NCBI GenBank assembly: GCA_948146395.1
Contig: OX411556.1
Location: 31,633,056-31,697,055, forward strand
DNA length: 64,000 nt
From: Fragum whitleyi
Lineage: Eukaryota > Mollusca > Bivalvia > Cardiida > Cardiidae
Direction: 5' to 3'
In this document: in pieces, positions 13,401-22,802 of the stretch
Layout of the letters: the number at the start of each line of letters is the position of its first letter
Numbering within the stretch: the stretch's first letter is position 1
Translations under genes and position numbers: made by a program
Notes under the pieces: generated by a model
Database searches by the model: none
Told to the model about the DNA's origin: nothing
Seen by the model: only the letters and a program-made list of their open reading frames with translations

Positions 13401-16400
13401 TCTTAGATAACAATTACCGACATATTTTAACAATAAACAAAATAATTATGTATTACATTCAATACCGTGTGTTATTCATTCCTATGAAAGCACGTGCAAG
13501 GTCAAGTAGGAATAATCTGAATTTTCATCATCTTAATAGCAGGGTCAGACTCGGATCAATAAAATCTTGCTTTTTATTATCTTATAAGTATATAAATTTA
13601 TTTGAATTCTTAATTTGAGAAAATTCTCAGTTGAGCACAAAAAAGGTTTTATAACCTCGGGCCCTGAGTCAACAGAAGTCTTTCGGAGACAGTTTAACGG
13701 GAACATTGTTTGAGACCAAATTACCATTCAAGATTAACTTGTCATACTGATTAAAAAAAAGCTTGACAAAAATTGCTGTAAAATCAATGTGGTGAAAGCA
13801 GTGGATTGTGTGGTAGCATTTACTTTGAAAATATAATTTCGAAACTTTTCTAGTTTGATAAGTAATTGTAATCTGGATTATAGACGAAGATCAGACTGTT
13901 CATCATGTGGAGACTGATCATTTCTATAATCTCCTACTACAGCGGTGATATACCGAGCTCGGCATGACAGGGGTCTAAAACATGACATGGTCGGTTGATA
14001 TTGTAATTCTGTTGATCAGCAGGTGCCAAAATTTACAATCCGCACTGTTTGCATCTTAAGTTTGTAAGGAACGAACTGGGGCTAGAACCCTTGGCTTGCG
14101 AAGATGCACAGTCGGCCAAGTCTGCGGATACATGTCTGGAAATTGCTACATATGTGACAGTTGATCACAGTGTGAAATTGATCAAAACTCCAAGCATTCA
14201 TTCCAAAAAAACGCTACGAAAATGATCAAAGAGGCTTCGGAACCGTTCAAAATGATCAATATTTCAATCAAAGCTAAAAAATAATTGCAAGATTTTATTT
14301 CTTTTTTTCTTTTTATTTCGTAAACGTCTTTGACGTGAAGACGCAAAACCAGAAGAAATACGTAGATTTTTTTAAGGGAGGTAAAGAATAATCGCTAATT
14401 TCATACAATTATTTACATGTATTATGTTTTACCTCCTTTCAAAATCATTCAAAACTCGCTCCACACACTTATGTTTTTTTGTTCTGAAATCGTCCAACTT
14501 CGCAATTTCACGAAGTTTCTAACTGGGCATGATTTCCATTTATCTAATGAATCTAATTATTCAATCTATTTATATGAAATGTAAAATAACTTACTTTATG
14601 TTTGGATTTTCTACGACTCGGTTTCAAACAATACACAGCATACGATTGGGTTTTCTTTTGCAAACACTTGGCTTTGTGGAATTGTTGGCGGTTTAGAGTC
14701 GATTTGTATGAACAGTATGAAAGGATAAGCAAAGGTCCCTCTAAAACAAAAGGAAAATATTCCTAAAAGATAAATATATAATACGTACTTAGTGTTTTGT
14801 ATGGAAAAAAATATCTAACGAGGTTGGGAGAATTGATCATTGTCGAGGCTCCGCCGAGACAATTATCTATTCTCACAACCGAGTTAGATATTTTTTTTCA
14901 TACAATACACTAAGTATGTATTATATTTATCTTATAACCTCTATTTGTCTTGTTTTCGTCTGTGTTTTTAACTGAAATGCAAGTTTCTAAAAATAACCAC
15001 ATTATATCATTGTTCTAAAAATAACTATGTGATATCATAAAAAATATCATACGGGATGTTATCACATGGATATTTGTATAGTTGTAAGATAATAGACGGA
15101 AACACTTTAATAGCTACTTCATTGTATTTACTATCGATCGCCGCCAATAGAGCTAACAAGAGATTGTCCTAGATCGCTCACCTGAGTCTCTTTCACTCCT
15201 GGGACATCACATTAATTAATAAGCAGATGTCAACAAGGGATAACTTCTACATAAGATCAATACCAAGGAATGGTTTCAGCCAAACGCAAGAAAAATATGC
15301 CTTTTTGCTCTTTGATTTTATATACAAAGGGATGCACCCCGGGTGGAGCCCAAATGTGACCCAAAGGTCTTGATATGAAAAAACTTGGTAGAGGTCCACA
15401 AGATGATGCTATACACTAAATATGAAAACTGTCTGTCTTCTGGTTTCAGAGAAGACAATTTTTTAAGATTTTCCTATTTTCACCAATTTTGCTCAGCTGA
15501 GCTGAAAGGGATGTGCCCTGATGGAGCCCAAATATGACCCCAGGATCTTGATATGAACACACTTGGTAGTAGAGGCCTACTAGATGATTTTTCATACCAA
15601 ATATAAAAGCTATCTGCCTTCTGGTTTCAGAGAAGAAGATTTTTGAAGATTTTCCCATTTTCACGCATCATGCTCAGATGAGCTAAACGGGATATGCCCG
15701 GATGAAGCTTAAATATGATGCCAGGGTCTTGATATGAACAATCTTGGTAGAGGTCCACTAGATTATGCTACATACCAAATATGAAAGCTATCTGCCATCT
15801 GGTTATAGAGAAGCAGATTTTTGAAGATTTTTTTTCTTTTTTTACTTTCGTGCTCAAAAGAGCTAAACGGGATGCGCCCTGGCAAAGCCCAAATATCACC
15901 CCAGGGTTGATATGAACAAACTTGGTATAGATCCACTAGGTGATGCTACATACCAAAGATCAAAGCGCTCTGCCATCTGGTTTAAGAGAAGAAGATTTTT
16001 AAACAAAAATATCGCTCTTTGATTCTATGTTTAAAGGGTTGCGCCCGGGGCACAGCCCAAATATGACCCCAGGATCTTGATATGAACAAACTTGGTAGAA
16101 GTCCACTAATTGATGCTACATACCAAAGATGAAAGATGTCTGCCTTCTGGTTTCAGAGAAGAAGATTTTTGAAGATTTTCCTATTTTCACCCTTTTTGTT
16201 AAGGGCAAAGGGAAAGTTAAGGGTGATTTTCATTTATTTGAACAACTTCGGTAATGCTCGACCCAAGAAACATTCCTGCCAAGTTTCAACAAGATTGGTC
16301 CACTTGTTTAGGCGGAGAAGATGTTTAGAGAAATTGTGGACGATGCACGTCGCGCGACGCACGACGGACGTCGGACATTTTACGATCACAATAGCGCACC

Positions 16401-19400
16401 TTGAGCTCTTCGTGCTATGGTGAGCTAAAAATCAGACCTAAATTTGTGGTCGTTTTTAGTTTTACCTGGCTTAGAAATACCAGGAATCCATTGATAGGAC
16501 TTCCAGCCACGATATGACTGAAAGACTGACAAAAGCGGCGTTTATCCTTTAAAATCAAACCTATCCCAAGCTTAATTTTACAAATGATGGAAGGGGTAAA
16601 AAAAACTATTGTTCAGAAAGAAGCGACAACCAGCTATACTTTATTTTTAATATAGAATAATTTAGATTTTAGCTCCCATGAGCGCAGCGTTCTTAAGGTA
16701 GCTTAAGTGATAATTGAATGTCCTCAGTATGTTGTTCGTCGGTTACTAATTTTTTGTTCGCATTATATGCAAAAATTGCATATTGTGGTTCAATCGTCAT
16801 CAAATTTGCCAAATGTTTGTCCGATAACAAGAGCGATCCCTTTCGAAATTTGAAACGTTCCATCTGAAAATGTTCTCAAGGAAAAACTCCTTGCTTAATG
16901 ATTGTAAGGTCACAAAAACGAAGCCTAACGAAATTGGAACGTTCCATAAAAAACCACATGGAATGGGCCTTAATAAACATTCTTGTCAGCACCTTAGAAG
17001 CTTAATTTTGGACAATTCTTTACGGACCGTCCGATCAGAAAACACAGGATAAGAAGAGCCTTAACGACAAAATCCTAGTTAGAGGCCACGAATCTACATG
17101 AAACTTAATTAGATAGTTTGTCTGATCACAAGAATGGACTCTTAAAAATGGGAACATTCCACTAGAAACACGCGAAAAAATACGAAAGGGGTTTCATGGC
17201 AATTTTCTTGTAGGCCTGGTTTAGCAGGCCATAAGAAACAACCCTCTTTCAGGGAAATTACATAGGAAAAAGATAATCGTGTCAAAAACCGAACAAAGTG
17301 TCTACTTACTAGCGCACGCAAAAAATAGGTCTAGTATTCGTCATCAACTTTAATTCGACACGAAGTGCTTTATGTGTTCAACGCAGCGCTTGCATATTAC
17401 TACGCTGTGCTAAAATCAAAGTACTGATAATACTGAAGGCGAGGGAAGTGAATAGACGAAACAACACACGCGGTCATTTTTTATACGCCGCCGAAGGCGG
17501 ACGTATATTGGCGTCATCTTCTCCGTCTGTCTGTCTGTCTGTCCGTCCGTCCGTCCGTCCATCCGTCCGTCCGTTCGTTCGTCCGTCCGTCCTATTTCTT
17601 GTCAACGCAACTGCTCCTAAGTTTCTGGCTGGATCTTCTTAAAACTTGGTCAATGTTATCACCTCAATTGGTAGATGTGCATGAAGGAAGGATTTTATGG
17701 TTCGTTGATTTTTGCCTAAGTTATGCCCCTTAAAACTTAGTCTCTGGGGCTTAATGTCCGTCCACTTTTCTTGTCAACGCAACTCCTCCTAAGTCTCTGG
17801 CTGGATCTTCTTGAAACTTGGTCAATGTTATCACCTCAATTGGTAGATGTGCATGAAGGAAGGATTTTATGGTTCATTAATTTTACCCTAAATTATGCCC
17901 CCTTAAAACTTAGTATCTATGGCTTATTGAAATTGCAGCCTTTTGAACGCAACTCCTCCTTACTTTTTGTCTTTATTTAAATGAAATTCGGTCAATGTCA
18001 TCACCATAATTTGTAGATGTACATGGATCAAGGATATTATGGCTCATTTATTTCCCTGAATTATGCCCCCTTAAAACTTATTGTCTTGGGCTTATTGAAA
18101 TTGCAGCCTTGTGAAGGCAACTCCTCCTAACTTTTTGTCTTGATTTAAATGAAACTTGGTCATTTTGAATTTGGTTCTGTCAAAATAAGTAGTGTCTACA
18201 ATTATTTTCGTGAAACAGCAGCAAAGTGGCGGCGTATTTTGTGACGATGGCACTCTTGTTTTAATATAACCTTGATTATTCACCTTGTCCTTATCATGTA
18301 TACCAGATATTTTCTTACTTATCACTGCCAAAATCACTGCTGTTTTAAAGATGCATAGCTTTTATATTTGATTTTGACGGGTGACCTTGTTTATAGGGAA
18401 AAGAAGAAAATGCTGCCAACTAACACACTCTCCTTTCTCCCTAATATTATCTAACCTTTCTTCTACAATTTTTACTAATTTTCCCACATATTGTATGTAA
18501 TCTGCAGCAATCCTTTACAATTTGGACCTGTCCAAACATTTGTTGTCTTGTAATGGAATAATCTAAATTAGAAAAGGTTAAAGCCTTGTCGCATCCTTAA
18601 ACTTTTTAACAGACGAAAAAATCTTAGACTGGGCCAACTTGGAACAGGTTGCAGACAATAAATCAACATGAGTGTAACTTGATATATAGGGTAGAAATTA
18701 AAAAAATAATGGGGTATGAGTATAGGGTGGACCATATTGTGGGAAAGGGAGATATTGATCCTATCAATTTCTTGTGTTCCCCCAGTAATTTCTTTGTGGA
18801 ATTCAATTCAATGTAAAAGAAAGAGCCGACGAGCTTGTGTCCCTAGATAAACAACATTACTATGGTTGTTAAAAGGAAATATCGAATGGATAAATTGACA
18901 AGACTAGTAGCATTCCAAACAACCCAACTAAAATCATCAAAATGCGAGGTCCCCCTTTCTGCAAAACGGTATCGGGCGTAGTTATCTATAGCTTGGGAAT
19001 TAGTTGTTTTTGGTGGGTTCAACGCTATATCGTGAGCATACCGTTCGATATTTTTCTTTGGAGTGAGTTCGGAATGTGGCTTACGATCCCTATAGGTAAA
19101 TGGAACCATTGGTTTCCCTCGCCTTAAAAAGCATTGCTAAAAAGATTCAAAATTTGAGTGCATGCCTTCAAATGTCACATTTCCTCTTTATAAACCAGGC
19201 CCTCCGCGCTTTTAGCGCTTTGATCTAAAATCTAGGAGCCACATTTGTTTTCCCAATCGTCATTAATGGCAGCTTGCAAAAGAGCTAACAAGAATTAACC
19301 CTACTGATAAAAAGGGGGTGTTCATTACACTTTGGATATTTTAAGCCAGAATTAAGAAGGAATACTGGAAGGAAACATACCGTCATTGCTTAAATCCATC

Positions 19401-21176
19401 AAATCATACATCCCCGGCTTCGCTTCTTCACCACACTGAAAGAAAATTCGCAGAGCGATGCTATCAATAAAAAAAAATTGATTGGCCAATCAAAACACTA
19501 GTTTTACAGTTTACCACAACAACGTGAAATTCACAAGATGAATGATTTTGGAATTAATAAGGAATGGAGGTGAATGAGTGTGTGGAGCTAGTGTTGAAGA
19601 TTTAAAGGGGTTAATACGAATTGGGCGAAATTTTCGATATTGATTACCTCCCTTTAACAAAAAATGCCAACAAGTTCTATTAATACCTCTCTTTCATGAA
19701 CTATCAAACTCTTATAAAATTCAATCAAATAAACGAAACGAGGATTTTTTCCAGCGACTTTTCATTTTGAATGTATTTGTTGATATCGTTTTTTAGTGCT
19801 TTGGGCGTTTTTGAATGGTTTAATTGAGTGTTTTTGAATGAATAAATGGAGCGCTCACTGGGCGATTTATAATGGTTTTGGTCGGAATGAGAGTCAATTT
19901 CACGATGTTATACACTGTAATGAGATGACTGTTGGACCCAGTCATTTTCTGCCATTTTGTGTCATTCTTTCCATGGATGGACGACTAAAATATCGTAACT
20001 TGCAACGTTTAGGTCGCTCGGAGCTAACAATGCCCTGCCCGTTTCATATCCAAGATTTTTATCTATATACTTTGTTGATAAATAACGCTGTTTAAAGACG
20101 AATAATCGCAAACTGGAACTAATGGTGTCGTCGAAACTTTGATAATATCTATTACTTGATTAGCGTTTTGTCTAGCCCAACATGAAATTTTATAATCGCA
20201 TGTAATTCAAACTTAGACATCACGTAAAATACAAGTAAAAGCGTACTTCTGTTGAAAAAGAAAGCGATGTTAGGGAAGCCTGCACACTTAAAATATTTTT
20301 CGAAAAGTAAGTTAATGCTTTTTATTGACGTCTACTACATTGGTGTCATTTTTGGTCGTTCATTTTTAACAAGTAATTTCTTCCGAAAACAGAAAAATCG
20401 GCGCCTCCAACATAACGTGAATAACTTATTCAGATATTTCACGTTGGAAACGTCTGTCATTCCTATGAGTTAAGCAAATTGTTCATGCTAAGCACATATT
20501 TCAATTAGATATATATGAAGCCAAAACGATTAAAAAGTGAATATGAACCTGTGTGTGACGTTTCCAACAATTTGAAACGTTCGTGAGTCGGAAACATTGA
20601 GTAGTGTAGACAGCCACCTACTGTAAACATTAAGTTACCTGATGGTCTACAGATACTTTGAGACCTTATCCATCTAATAAATGCATAGTAAAGACTCTTG
20701 ACAGACTGTTCGAATGCACAGGCTGATCAGAGTCTTTGCTTTGTGCATATTTGAAATTGTTGGAAATCGCACGCAAAGGCTCATATTTTACAGCAAAAGT
20801 CCACGAATTCATCGAATAGTCCTCAAACACGCAGTCGTTGTTGTGCTTTTTAAGTGATTTCTTTACGTTTATAAATTGTTTTAGTTAGTGTTTAAACTGA
20901 ATGATTGAAGTGCTGAATGGGTAAATTAGAATGGTTTTGATAGGCAAATGAAACAATTTAACGTTCGCAACTGTACGGTAGAAAATACATCGTTTTATCA
21001 GAACATCGTAATATTCCTATAAAATAAACATCGTTATTAAAAGAAAATGATACAAACATGTATTATAAACCAATATCGCTTTAAGCGGGAATTTCTAGTG
21101 TGGGAATTTGCAAAATACTTACCAAAATTGTGTAGAAAGGAGAAAGCATAAGCACTACTTTGATAACCATGGACAT
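421..21176 (-). CDS. Galaxin-like type I membrane protein gene, 8 coding exons, 3' end outside window
   Basis: Gene-level entry; exons 21123-21176, 19381-19435, 16466-16525, 14595-14740, 7606-7708, 5932-6210, 4253-4453 and 421-1472 are described separately. All seven junctions are GT-AG and phase compatible (phases 0,1,1,0,1,1,1), giving one open frame of about 650 residues that continues beyond position 1. Order: signal peptide (1-18), basic ectodomain with scattered Cys (19-140), galaxin-like di-cysteine domain (141-232), linker, one transmembrane helix (about 280-300), a CRKRNKR stop-transfer cluster and a cytoplasmic tail of at least 345 residues. Galaxins are di-cysteine repeat proteins first known from coral skeletal matrix. 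Membrane anchoring with a long tail is inferred from the reading frame. The galaxin, TM and tail exons are the firm part; exons at 16.5, 14.7 and 7.7 kb are supported mainly by splice sites and phase. Confidence 0.7.
1473..4252. other. Intron of the galaxin-like gene with a pearl-like repeat fragment
   Basis: No coding exon seen. At 2012 a repeat starts ACAAGAG and runs into CCTATATCGCTCACC, the same start as the elements at 15157 and 30184; the fragment fades out near 2450. A 40-bp direct duplication (AGTTTT.GGTGACATTCTTGT) lies at about 1645-1725. The remainder is AT-rich sequence in which I see nothing definite. Confidence 0.5.
4253..4453 (-). CDS. Transmembrane exon of the galaxin-like membrane protein
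   Basis: A 201-nt exon (two leading bases, 66 codons, one trailing base) between acceptor TGTAATTCAG and donor GTTG|GTAAGT. It encodes an acidic juxtamembrane linker (VPDVDLEAKDANTESPEKSD) followed by a hydrophobic helix, PLISILTGAVMVGFMLSVAV. The trailing G joins the TT of the next exon to give Val and then the CRKRNKR cluster, so topology and phase agree. The exon start joins the galaxin exon as Asp-Val-Asp-Gly-Phe. Confidence 0.75.
5349..5785. mobile_element. Tc1/mariner-like MITE, family A, complete copy
   Basis: Imperfect inverted repeat ending CAGTTAAAAACATCG and CGATGTTGTTAACTG, flanked by TA on both sides. The inner arms carry TCACTCAGCGCTC / GCTCCACACACTCATTC. The centre is a palindrome: GGGAGGTAATC ... 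GGTTACCTCCC around an AAAATTTGCG motif. TA target sites and CAGT-type ends fit a Tc1/mariner origin. No coding capacity. It lies in an intron of the galaxin-like gene. Confidence 0.75.
5932..6210 (-). CDS. Galaxin-like di-cysteine exon
   Basis: A 279-nt exon (two leading bases, 92 codons, one trailing base). Acceptor TTCTTTATTTTAG; donor GAAG|GTAAAA, whose +5 A makes it the weakest splice site in this gene. The protein shows the galaxin pattern of paired cysteines with basic and Asn-Gly spacers: YNVKRAMCCNGKVH, then TQCCGG, then LCCDDKIYNPTTHYC. Galaxins carry tandem repeats of this type; here about three half-repeats are present, fewer than in a full-length galaxin. The frame also continues past the donor to a stop (ending in CAKGISVKK), so a retained-intron secreted form is possible. 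Phase matches both neighbours. Confidence 0.75.
6264..6456. mobile_element. MITE family B copy (AGCCTGTG ends)
   Basis: Starts AAATGAGTCTGTGCGTGACA and ends TGGAAATCGCACGCACAGGC, the same inverted termini as copies at 20541 and 32427. The interior holds the shared segment CTACAGATACTTTG. No coding capacity. Confidence 0.6.
7320..7440. mobile_element. MITE family A fragment with a G homopolymer
   Basis: TA followed by CAGTTAAAAAATCGTGAAGT, then the family interior (GCGAGTTTTGGGTGAA) interrupted by a run of 12 to 13 G at 7385-7397. The other end is missing. It is followed by part of foldback family C (GGAACTATTACGG, to 7505). Confidence 0.5.
7606..7708 (-). CDS. Basic ectodomain exon of the galaxin-like gene
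   Basis: 103 nt between acceptor CTTATTTTTTCCAG and donor GGATT|GTAAGT, both good. Only the frame with no leading base is open across the whole exon (34 codons, starting MKSCLRLKKN). This is also the only frame that joins the 14595-14740 exon (phase 0) and the galaxin exon (phase 1). Another frame reads a charged peptide (EELSKTEEKFKGVSF) to a stop 16 nt before the donor, so the assignment rests on phase rather than homology. Confidence 0.5.
7921..8149 (+). pseudogene. Interrupted coding-like frame, origin unknown
   Basis: From ATGAGTAGCAGTTTGG the frame reads a plausible acidic protein (DYLDEDIFILASEEGN, then SRWIDERMMGLLFSDEKMAG, then RLKRGGHYDELITYME) with one in-frame TAG after 12 codons. 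A pyrimidine tract and AG (TTTGTTTTATTTTTGCAG) follow at 8158-8174, as if an intron once ended there. No family recognised; a relic transposase or host gene fragment is my best guess. Confidence 0.35.
8584..8892 (-). pseudogene. Open coding-like segment, unknown product
   Basis: A 102-codon open frame with ordinary protein composition (for example TRPNKIPPDRTIVHNVYLAR, then GPVFIGNYRERHDFFTDMSV). It has possible acceptors (TTTGCCAG, TTGCCAGTTCAG) and a possible donor (ATAAAAG|GTACTC). Placing it in the galaxin-like gene would break the phase into the 7606-7708 exon, so it is kept separate. It may be a relic of a mobile element or of another gene. Confidence 0.3.
10500..10760 (+). repeat. Tandem tRNA-like repeat, 73-bp period
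   Basis: Two units (10575-10647 and 10648-10720) and a partial third share TATAGCTCAGTGATTGG, GCTAACGCTGGGCTGG and CAGGGATAGGACCCTGT. The first part resembles a tRNA D-arm / A box, and the end sits where a degenerate B box would be. The period is about the length of a tRNA. A diverged unit (GGCTCTGTGATTGGACACTG) precedes them at 10524. Confidence 0.55.
11100..11545. repeat. CGCACGG/CCGTGCG-rich interspersed stretch
   Basis: A GC-richer island in AT-rich DNA with more than ten copies of CGCACG, GTGCGG or TACGG in both orientations, some forming inverted pairs (for example CGCACGGTCACCGTGCG at 11472). No ORF and no clear terminal repeats. Confidence 0.45.
11559..11830. mobile_element. MITE family A fragments
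   Basis: 11559-11586 is a right end (TGTCAATTTCACAATGTTCT then TAACTG followed by TA). 11711-11830 is interior sequence (GGAATGAAATTAAATGAGTG and TTTAAGGGAGGCAATC). The two pieces are not in normal order. Confidence 0.5.
12123..13083. mobile_element. Non-autonomous TIR element with CRE palindromes at both ends
   Basis: Left end TGACGTCATCAAGGGGCCGA, right end (reversed) TGACGTCATCAAGGGGCCAA. The inverted match spans about 28 bp and weaker similarity continues outwards (to about 12060 and 13120). Both ends carry a perfect TGACGTCA (ATF/CREB) site. The 960-bp interior has no credible ORF. No clear target duplication seen. Confidence 0.6.
14160..14530. mobile_element. MITE family A, decayed copy
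   Basis: GTGTGAAATTGATCAAAACT on the left and CGCAATTTCACGAAGTTTCT then AACTGG on the right match the family ends loosely. The centre has TAAGGGAGGTAAAG ... TTTACCTCC. Confidence 0.5.
14595..14740 (-). CDS. Cys/Lys-rich ectodomain exon of the galaxin-like gene
   Basis: 146 nt between acceptor CCTTTTGTTTTAG and donor ATAAA|GTAAGT. Only the frame with two leading bases is open throughout (48 codons, basic, three Cys: SYCSYK, KAKCLQ, VYCLKPSRRKSKHK). It matches the phase of both neighbours. A second frame gives an equally protein-like peptide but stops 17 nt before the donor. No domain recognised. Confidence 0.5.
14790..15065. repeat. Inverted repeat and short direct repeat
   Basis: ACGTACTTAGTGTTTTGTAT / ATACAATACACTAAGTATGT form an inverted pair around GAACTCGG-like cores (AACGAGGTTGGGAGAATTGA / ATTCTCACAACCGAGTTAGA). 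The block after it (AAATAACTATGTGATATCAT, AAAATATCATACGGGATG) also occurs next to the MITE at 5277-5320, so it is an interspersed repeat. Confidence 0.5.
15157..16428. mobile_element. Pearl-like element, about 1.27 kb, tandem core of about 178 bp
   Basis: Starts ACAAGAGATTGTCCTAGATC then CGCTCACCTGAGTCTC, and ends ...GCTATGGTGAGCTAAAAATC. Five core units are seen by the recurring TTGATATGAACAAACTTGGT at about 15370, 15545, 15727, 15907 and 16075. Near-identical in design to 30184-31443. Open frames inside (15446-15664 minus, 16136-16423 plus) follow the repeat and are not genes. Confidence 0.7.
16466..16525 (-). CDS. Short ectodomain exon of the galaxin-like gene
   Basis: 60 nt: acceptor CTTTTGTCAG (a second AG lies 8 nt further in), donor AGCCAG|GTAAAA. 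With two leading bases it reads FQSYRGWKSYQWIPGISKP and joins both neighbours in phase. Another frame is also open (HIVAGSPINGFLVFLSQ), so identity is uncertain. Confidence 0.45.
17482..18260 (-). mobile_element. Pearl-like element with microsatellite and four core units
   Basis: Read on minus it begins AACAAGAGTGCCATCGTCAC and AATACGCCGCCAC. It has four units of about 171 bp marked by GCAACTCCTCC (18110, 17941, 17770, 17598 region), then the ACGG/ACAG microsatellite (17524-17592 as CCGT/CTGT on plus), and ends with the GGCGG palindrome CGCCGCCGAAGGCGGACGTA. This order (core repeats, tetranucleotide microsatellite, short terminal palindromes) is that of pearl-type elements. Confidence 0.7.
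19381..19435 (-). CDS. First mature-protein exon of the galaxin-like gene
   Basis: 55 nt: acceptor ATTTTCTTTCAG, donor GACG|GTATGT. Only the frame with no leading base is open (CGEEAKPGMYDLMDLSND). It follows the signal-peptide exon, which ends in phase 0, so cleavage would fall near this junction. Confidence 0.6.
19507..19917. mobile_element. Tc1/mariner-like MITE, family A
   Basis: TA-flanked copy: starts CAGTTTACCACAACAACGTG, ends CAATTTCACGATGTTATACA then CTG and TA. Internal GAATGAGTGTGTGGAGC and the reversed GGAGCGCTCACTGGG arm are present. Confidence 0.7.
20541..20786. mobile_element. MITE family B copy with internal hairpin
   Basis: Inverted ends ATATGAACCTGTGTGTGACG and TGGAAATCGCACGCAAAGGC (then TCATAT). 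Inside, AAAGACTCTTGACAGACTGT pairs with the reversed ACAGGCTGATCAGAGTCTTT, a hairpin shared with the copy at 32427. Confidence 0.65.
20850..20985. mobile_element. MITE family A fragment
   Basis: GTGCTGAATGGGTAAATTAG, AATGGTTTTGATAGG and an end near CAATTTAACGTTCGCAACTG match the right half of family A. Strongly decayed. Confidence 0.35.
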
Positions 21177-21210
21177 CTTGCAATTATTCCCTGTGCAAAC
21201 ACATCGATAT
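21123..21210 (-). CDS. Start exon of the galaxin-like gene (signal peptide)
   Basis: Acceptor AATAATTTTGTAG above 21210, donor TTTTG|GTAAGT. ATG at 21176 (A at -3) and a second in-frame ATG at 21170 open a frame that reads MSMVIKVVLMLSPFYTIL, a typical signal-peptide hydrophobic core, and ends in phase 0 at the donor. I chose 21176 as the first ATG. The reverse strand also has an 82-codon open frame here, which I regard as a shadow. Confidence 0.6.
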
Positions 21211-21507
21211 CTACAAAATTATTAACAACGCATTACATTTGTGAACCGTCAGGCACAACGGGACAATCTCCTACTCTGTATGATAGATACACACATGTAT
21301 TTGAAGGAGAGATTGATTCTAGTACAGGTCAACCAGAAGTCGCATTTCAAAAATAATTTCGCGGTAAGCTAGGTTGGTCATTCTATATTTAGAAAAATTG
21401 TTAAGCGCAAAAAGATGCGATCCTAGACGGTCTGCGCAGTCTGACTAGGGTCGACATTTTACGCACAACCCAGATGGTCCCCTTTCACATGACGCGTCAC
21501 ATTGTCA

Positions 21508-21897
21508 CATCGTACAATTGACAAGTTGGGTGGTTTGGATTGATGTTACAATGAATTATTTACAAGGGAGGTAAAACATAGTTGCTTTTTTCGTAGCGAT
21601 TATATTTTACCTCCCTTCAAAGATCCCTCCCTTCTACATACTTTTCTGTTTTTGTATTTTTACGGACGGATCAGTCGCTTTTAATCTTAACCAGGCAATA
21701 AAACATGCAAGTATTTGATCAATTTGATTAAAATGATTATCAGGTTTAAGGATTTCGAAGTGTTTTTTTAAAAACAATTTTGGACCGTTTTTGGGTGGTT
21801 TGAACGAGTTTGGAATGAATGATTGGAACGTTGAGCAAGTGACTTTGAATGGCTTTGATTGAAATAATTGCCAATTTCACGATGTGATTAAATGTAT
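21508..21897. mobile_element. MITE family A, decayed copy
   Basis: Left part CACATCGTACAATTGACAAG, centre AGGGAGGTAAAAC ... TTTTACCTCCC, right part GCCAATTTCACGATGTGATT. A 30-nt T tract (21930-21958) lies just beyond. Confidence 0.5.
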
Positions 21898-21927
21898 TAG
21901 AAGTCTTAAGTCACAATATCGCGATGT

Positions 21928-21963
<36 letters not shown>

Positions 21964-22154
21964 TCTAATCACAAAATTGTAAGATGTTTTCAGCCAAACA
22001 GTCAGATTGTTGTTCAACATTGAAATAAACGCCATCCCAAGCTTATCATGTAAAGTTTGGTTGAAAAGTATCCGTGGTTCATTGGTAAAACTCGGTTAAC
22101 ATTGTCAAAGATCATGACTTCCGAAATGTTGCTGAACTATAACGGGTTCATGAC

Positions 22155-22318
22155 CTTAAGGTTGTGGACCCGTAATAGTTCCGAAACGTTTCGGAAGGAA
22201 TGAACTTTAACAGTATTAACCGAGGTTTCCTAATGATCATTAGGAAACCTCGGTCAACATTGTAAAAGTTCATGAGAGACGAAATGTTGCTGAACTATTA
22301 CAGGTCAATTACCTTAAG
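22155..22318. mobile_element. Foldback MITE family C
   Basis: Nearly full-length inverted repeat: CTTAAGGTTGTGGACCCGTA on the left, TTACAGGTCAATTACCTTAAG-like end on the right, and a perfect central palindrome GGTTTCCTAATGATCATTAG (continuing GAAACC). A partial second copy abuts it at 22075-22154. Confidence 0.7.
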
Positions 22319-22779
22319 TTTCTTTGGTAGGTCAAAAGTAAAGGTCGGTGTCATAGGACAAAGAACCTTAGTCACAGGTACATGTAAAAGCCCATCACCG
22401 ACACCGGCATCTAGGGGTGTGTTAAAAGCTCTCCTTAGAAGTTCGTCCTTGGCGACCCTCGACTATAAAAGACGTGATTTTCATCTTATCAAAAGATTTT
22501 ACCCAGGATCGTTTTAAACAGAAAAGACGGGAAACAAGGTTTTATTTAGTTTTTTCTAAAAGTGACATAGATATGAATATACATGTACATTTCTTGATAG
22601 ATAAAGGATTAACTTTCAAAGAAAAAATGTTTTCTTTGTTTCGCACACTTTTCTTTCAAATAAATCATCGTTGTTCGATCAAAATCTCGTAACTACATCT
22701 TTATTCAAGTTGTGTTCGCCGAACGACAAAATAGATACAATATTACGACAAAATTGAAGAAAATAAACTTTCCACTCAC

Positions 22780-22802
22780 CACAACTCGAAACGCGCCATT
22801 AT
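22780..22802 (-). other. Possible 5' untranslated exon of the galaxin-like gene
   Basis: Strong donor GTTGTG|GTGAGT at 22780/22779 on minus, 1.6 kb upstream of the start exon. It follows ATGGCGCGTTTCGAG. Joined to the 21210 acceptor, that ATG meets a stop at once (a 6-codon upstream ORF), so the exon would be non-coding. Its 5' end is unknown and the assignment is weak. Confidence 0.3.

Larger units (their letters stand above)
7709..14594. other. Large intron of the galaxin-like gene with coding-like relics and repeats
   Basis: Contains, on plus, an interrupted coding-like frame (7921-8149). On minus there is an open coding-like segment (8584-8892). Further in come tRNA-like tandem repeats (10500-10760), a CGCACGG-rich stretch (11100-11545), MITE fragments (11559-11830) and a TIR element (12123-13083). 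Listed individually where supportable. 8900-10490 and 13100-14150 are AT-rich with no structure I can name. Confidence 0.5.

Noticed and set aside
21108..21356. 82-codon plus frame
   Set aside because: It overlaps, in antisense, the splice-bounded signal-peptide exon of the galaxin-like gene, and lacks its own support.
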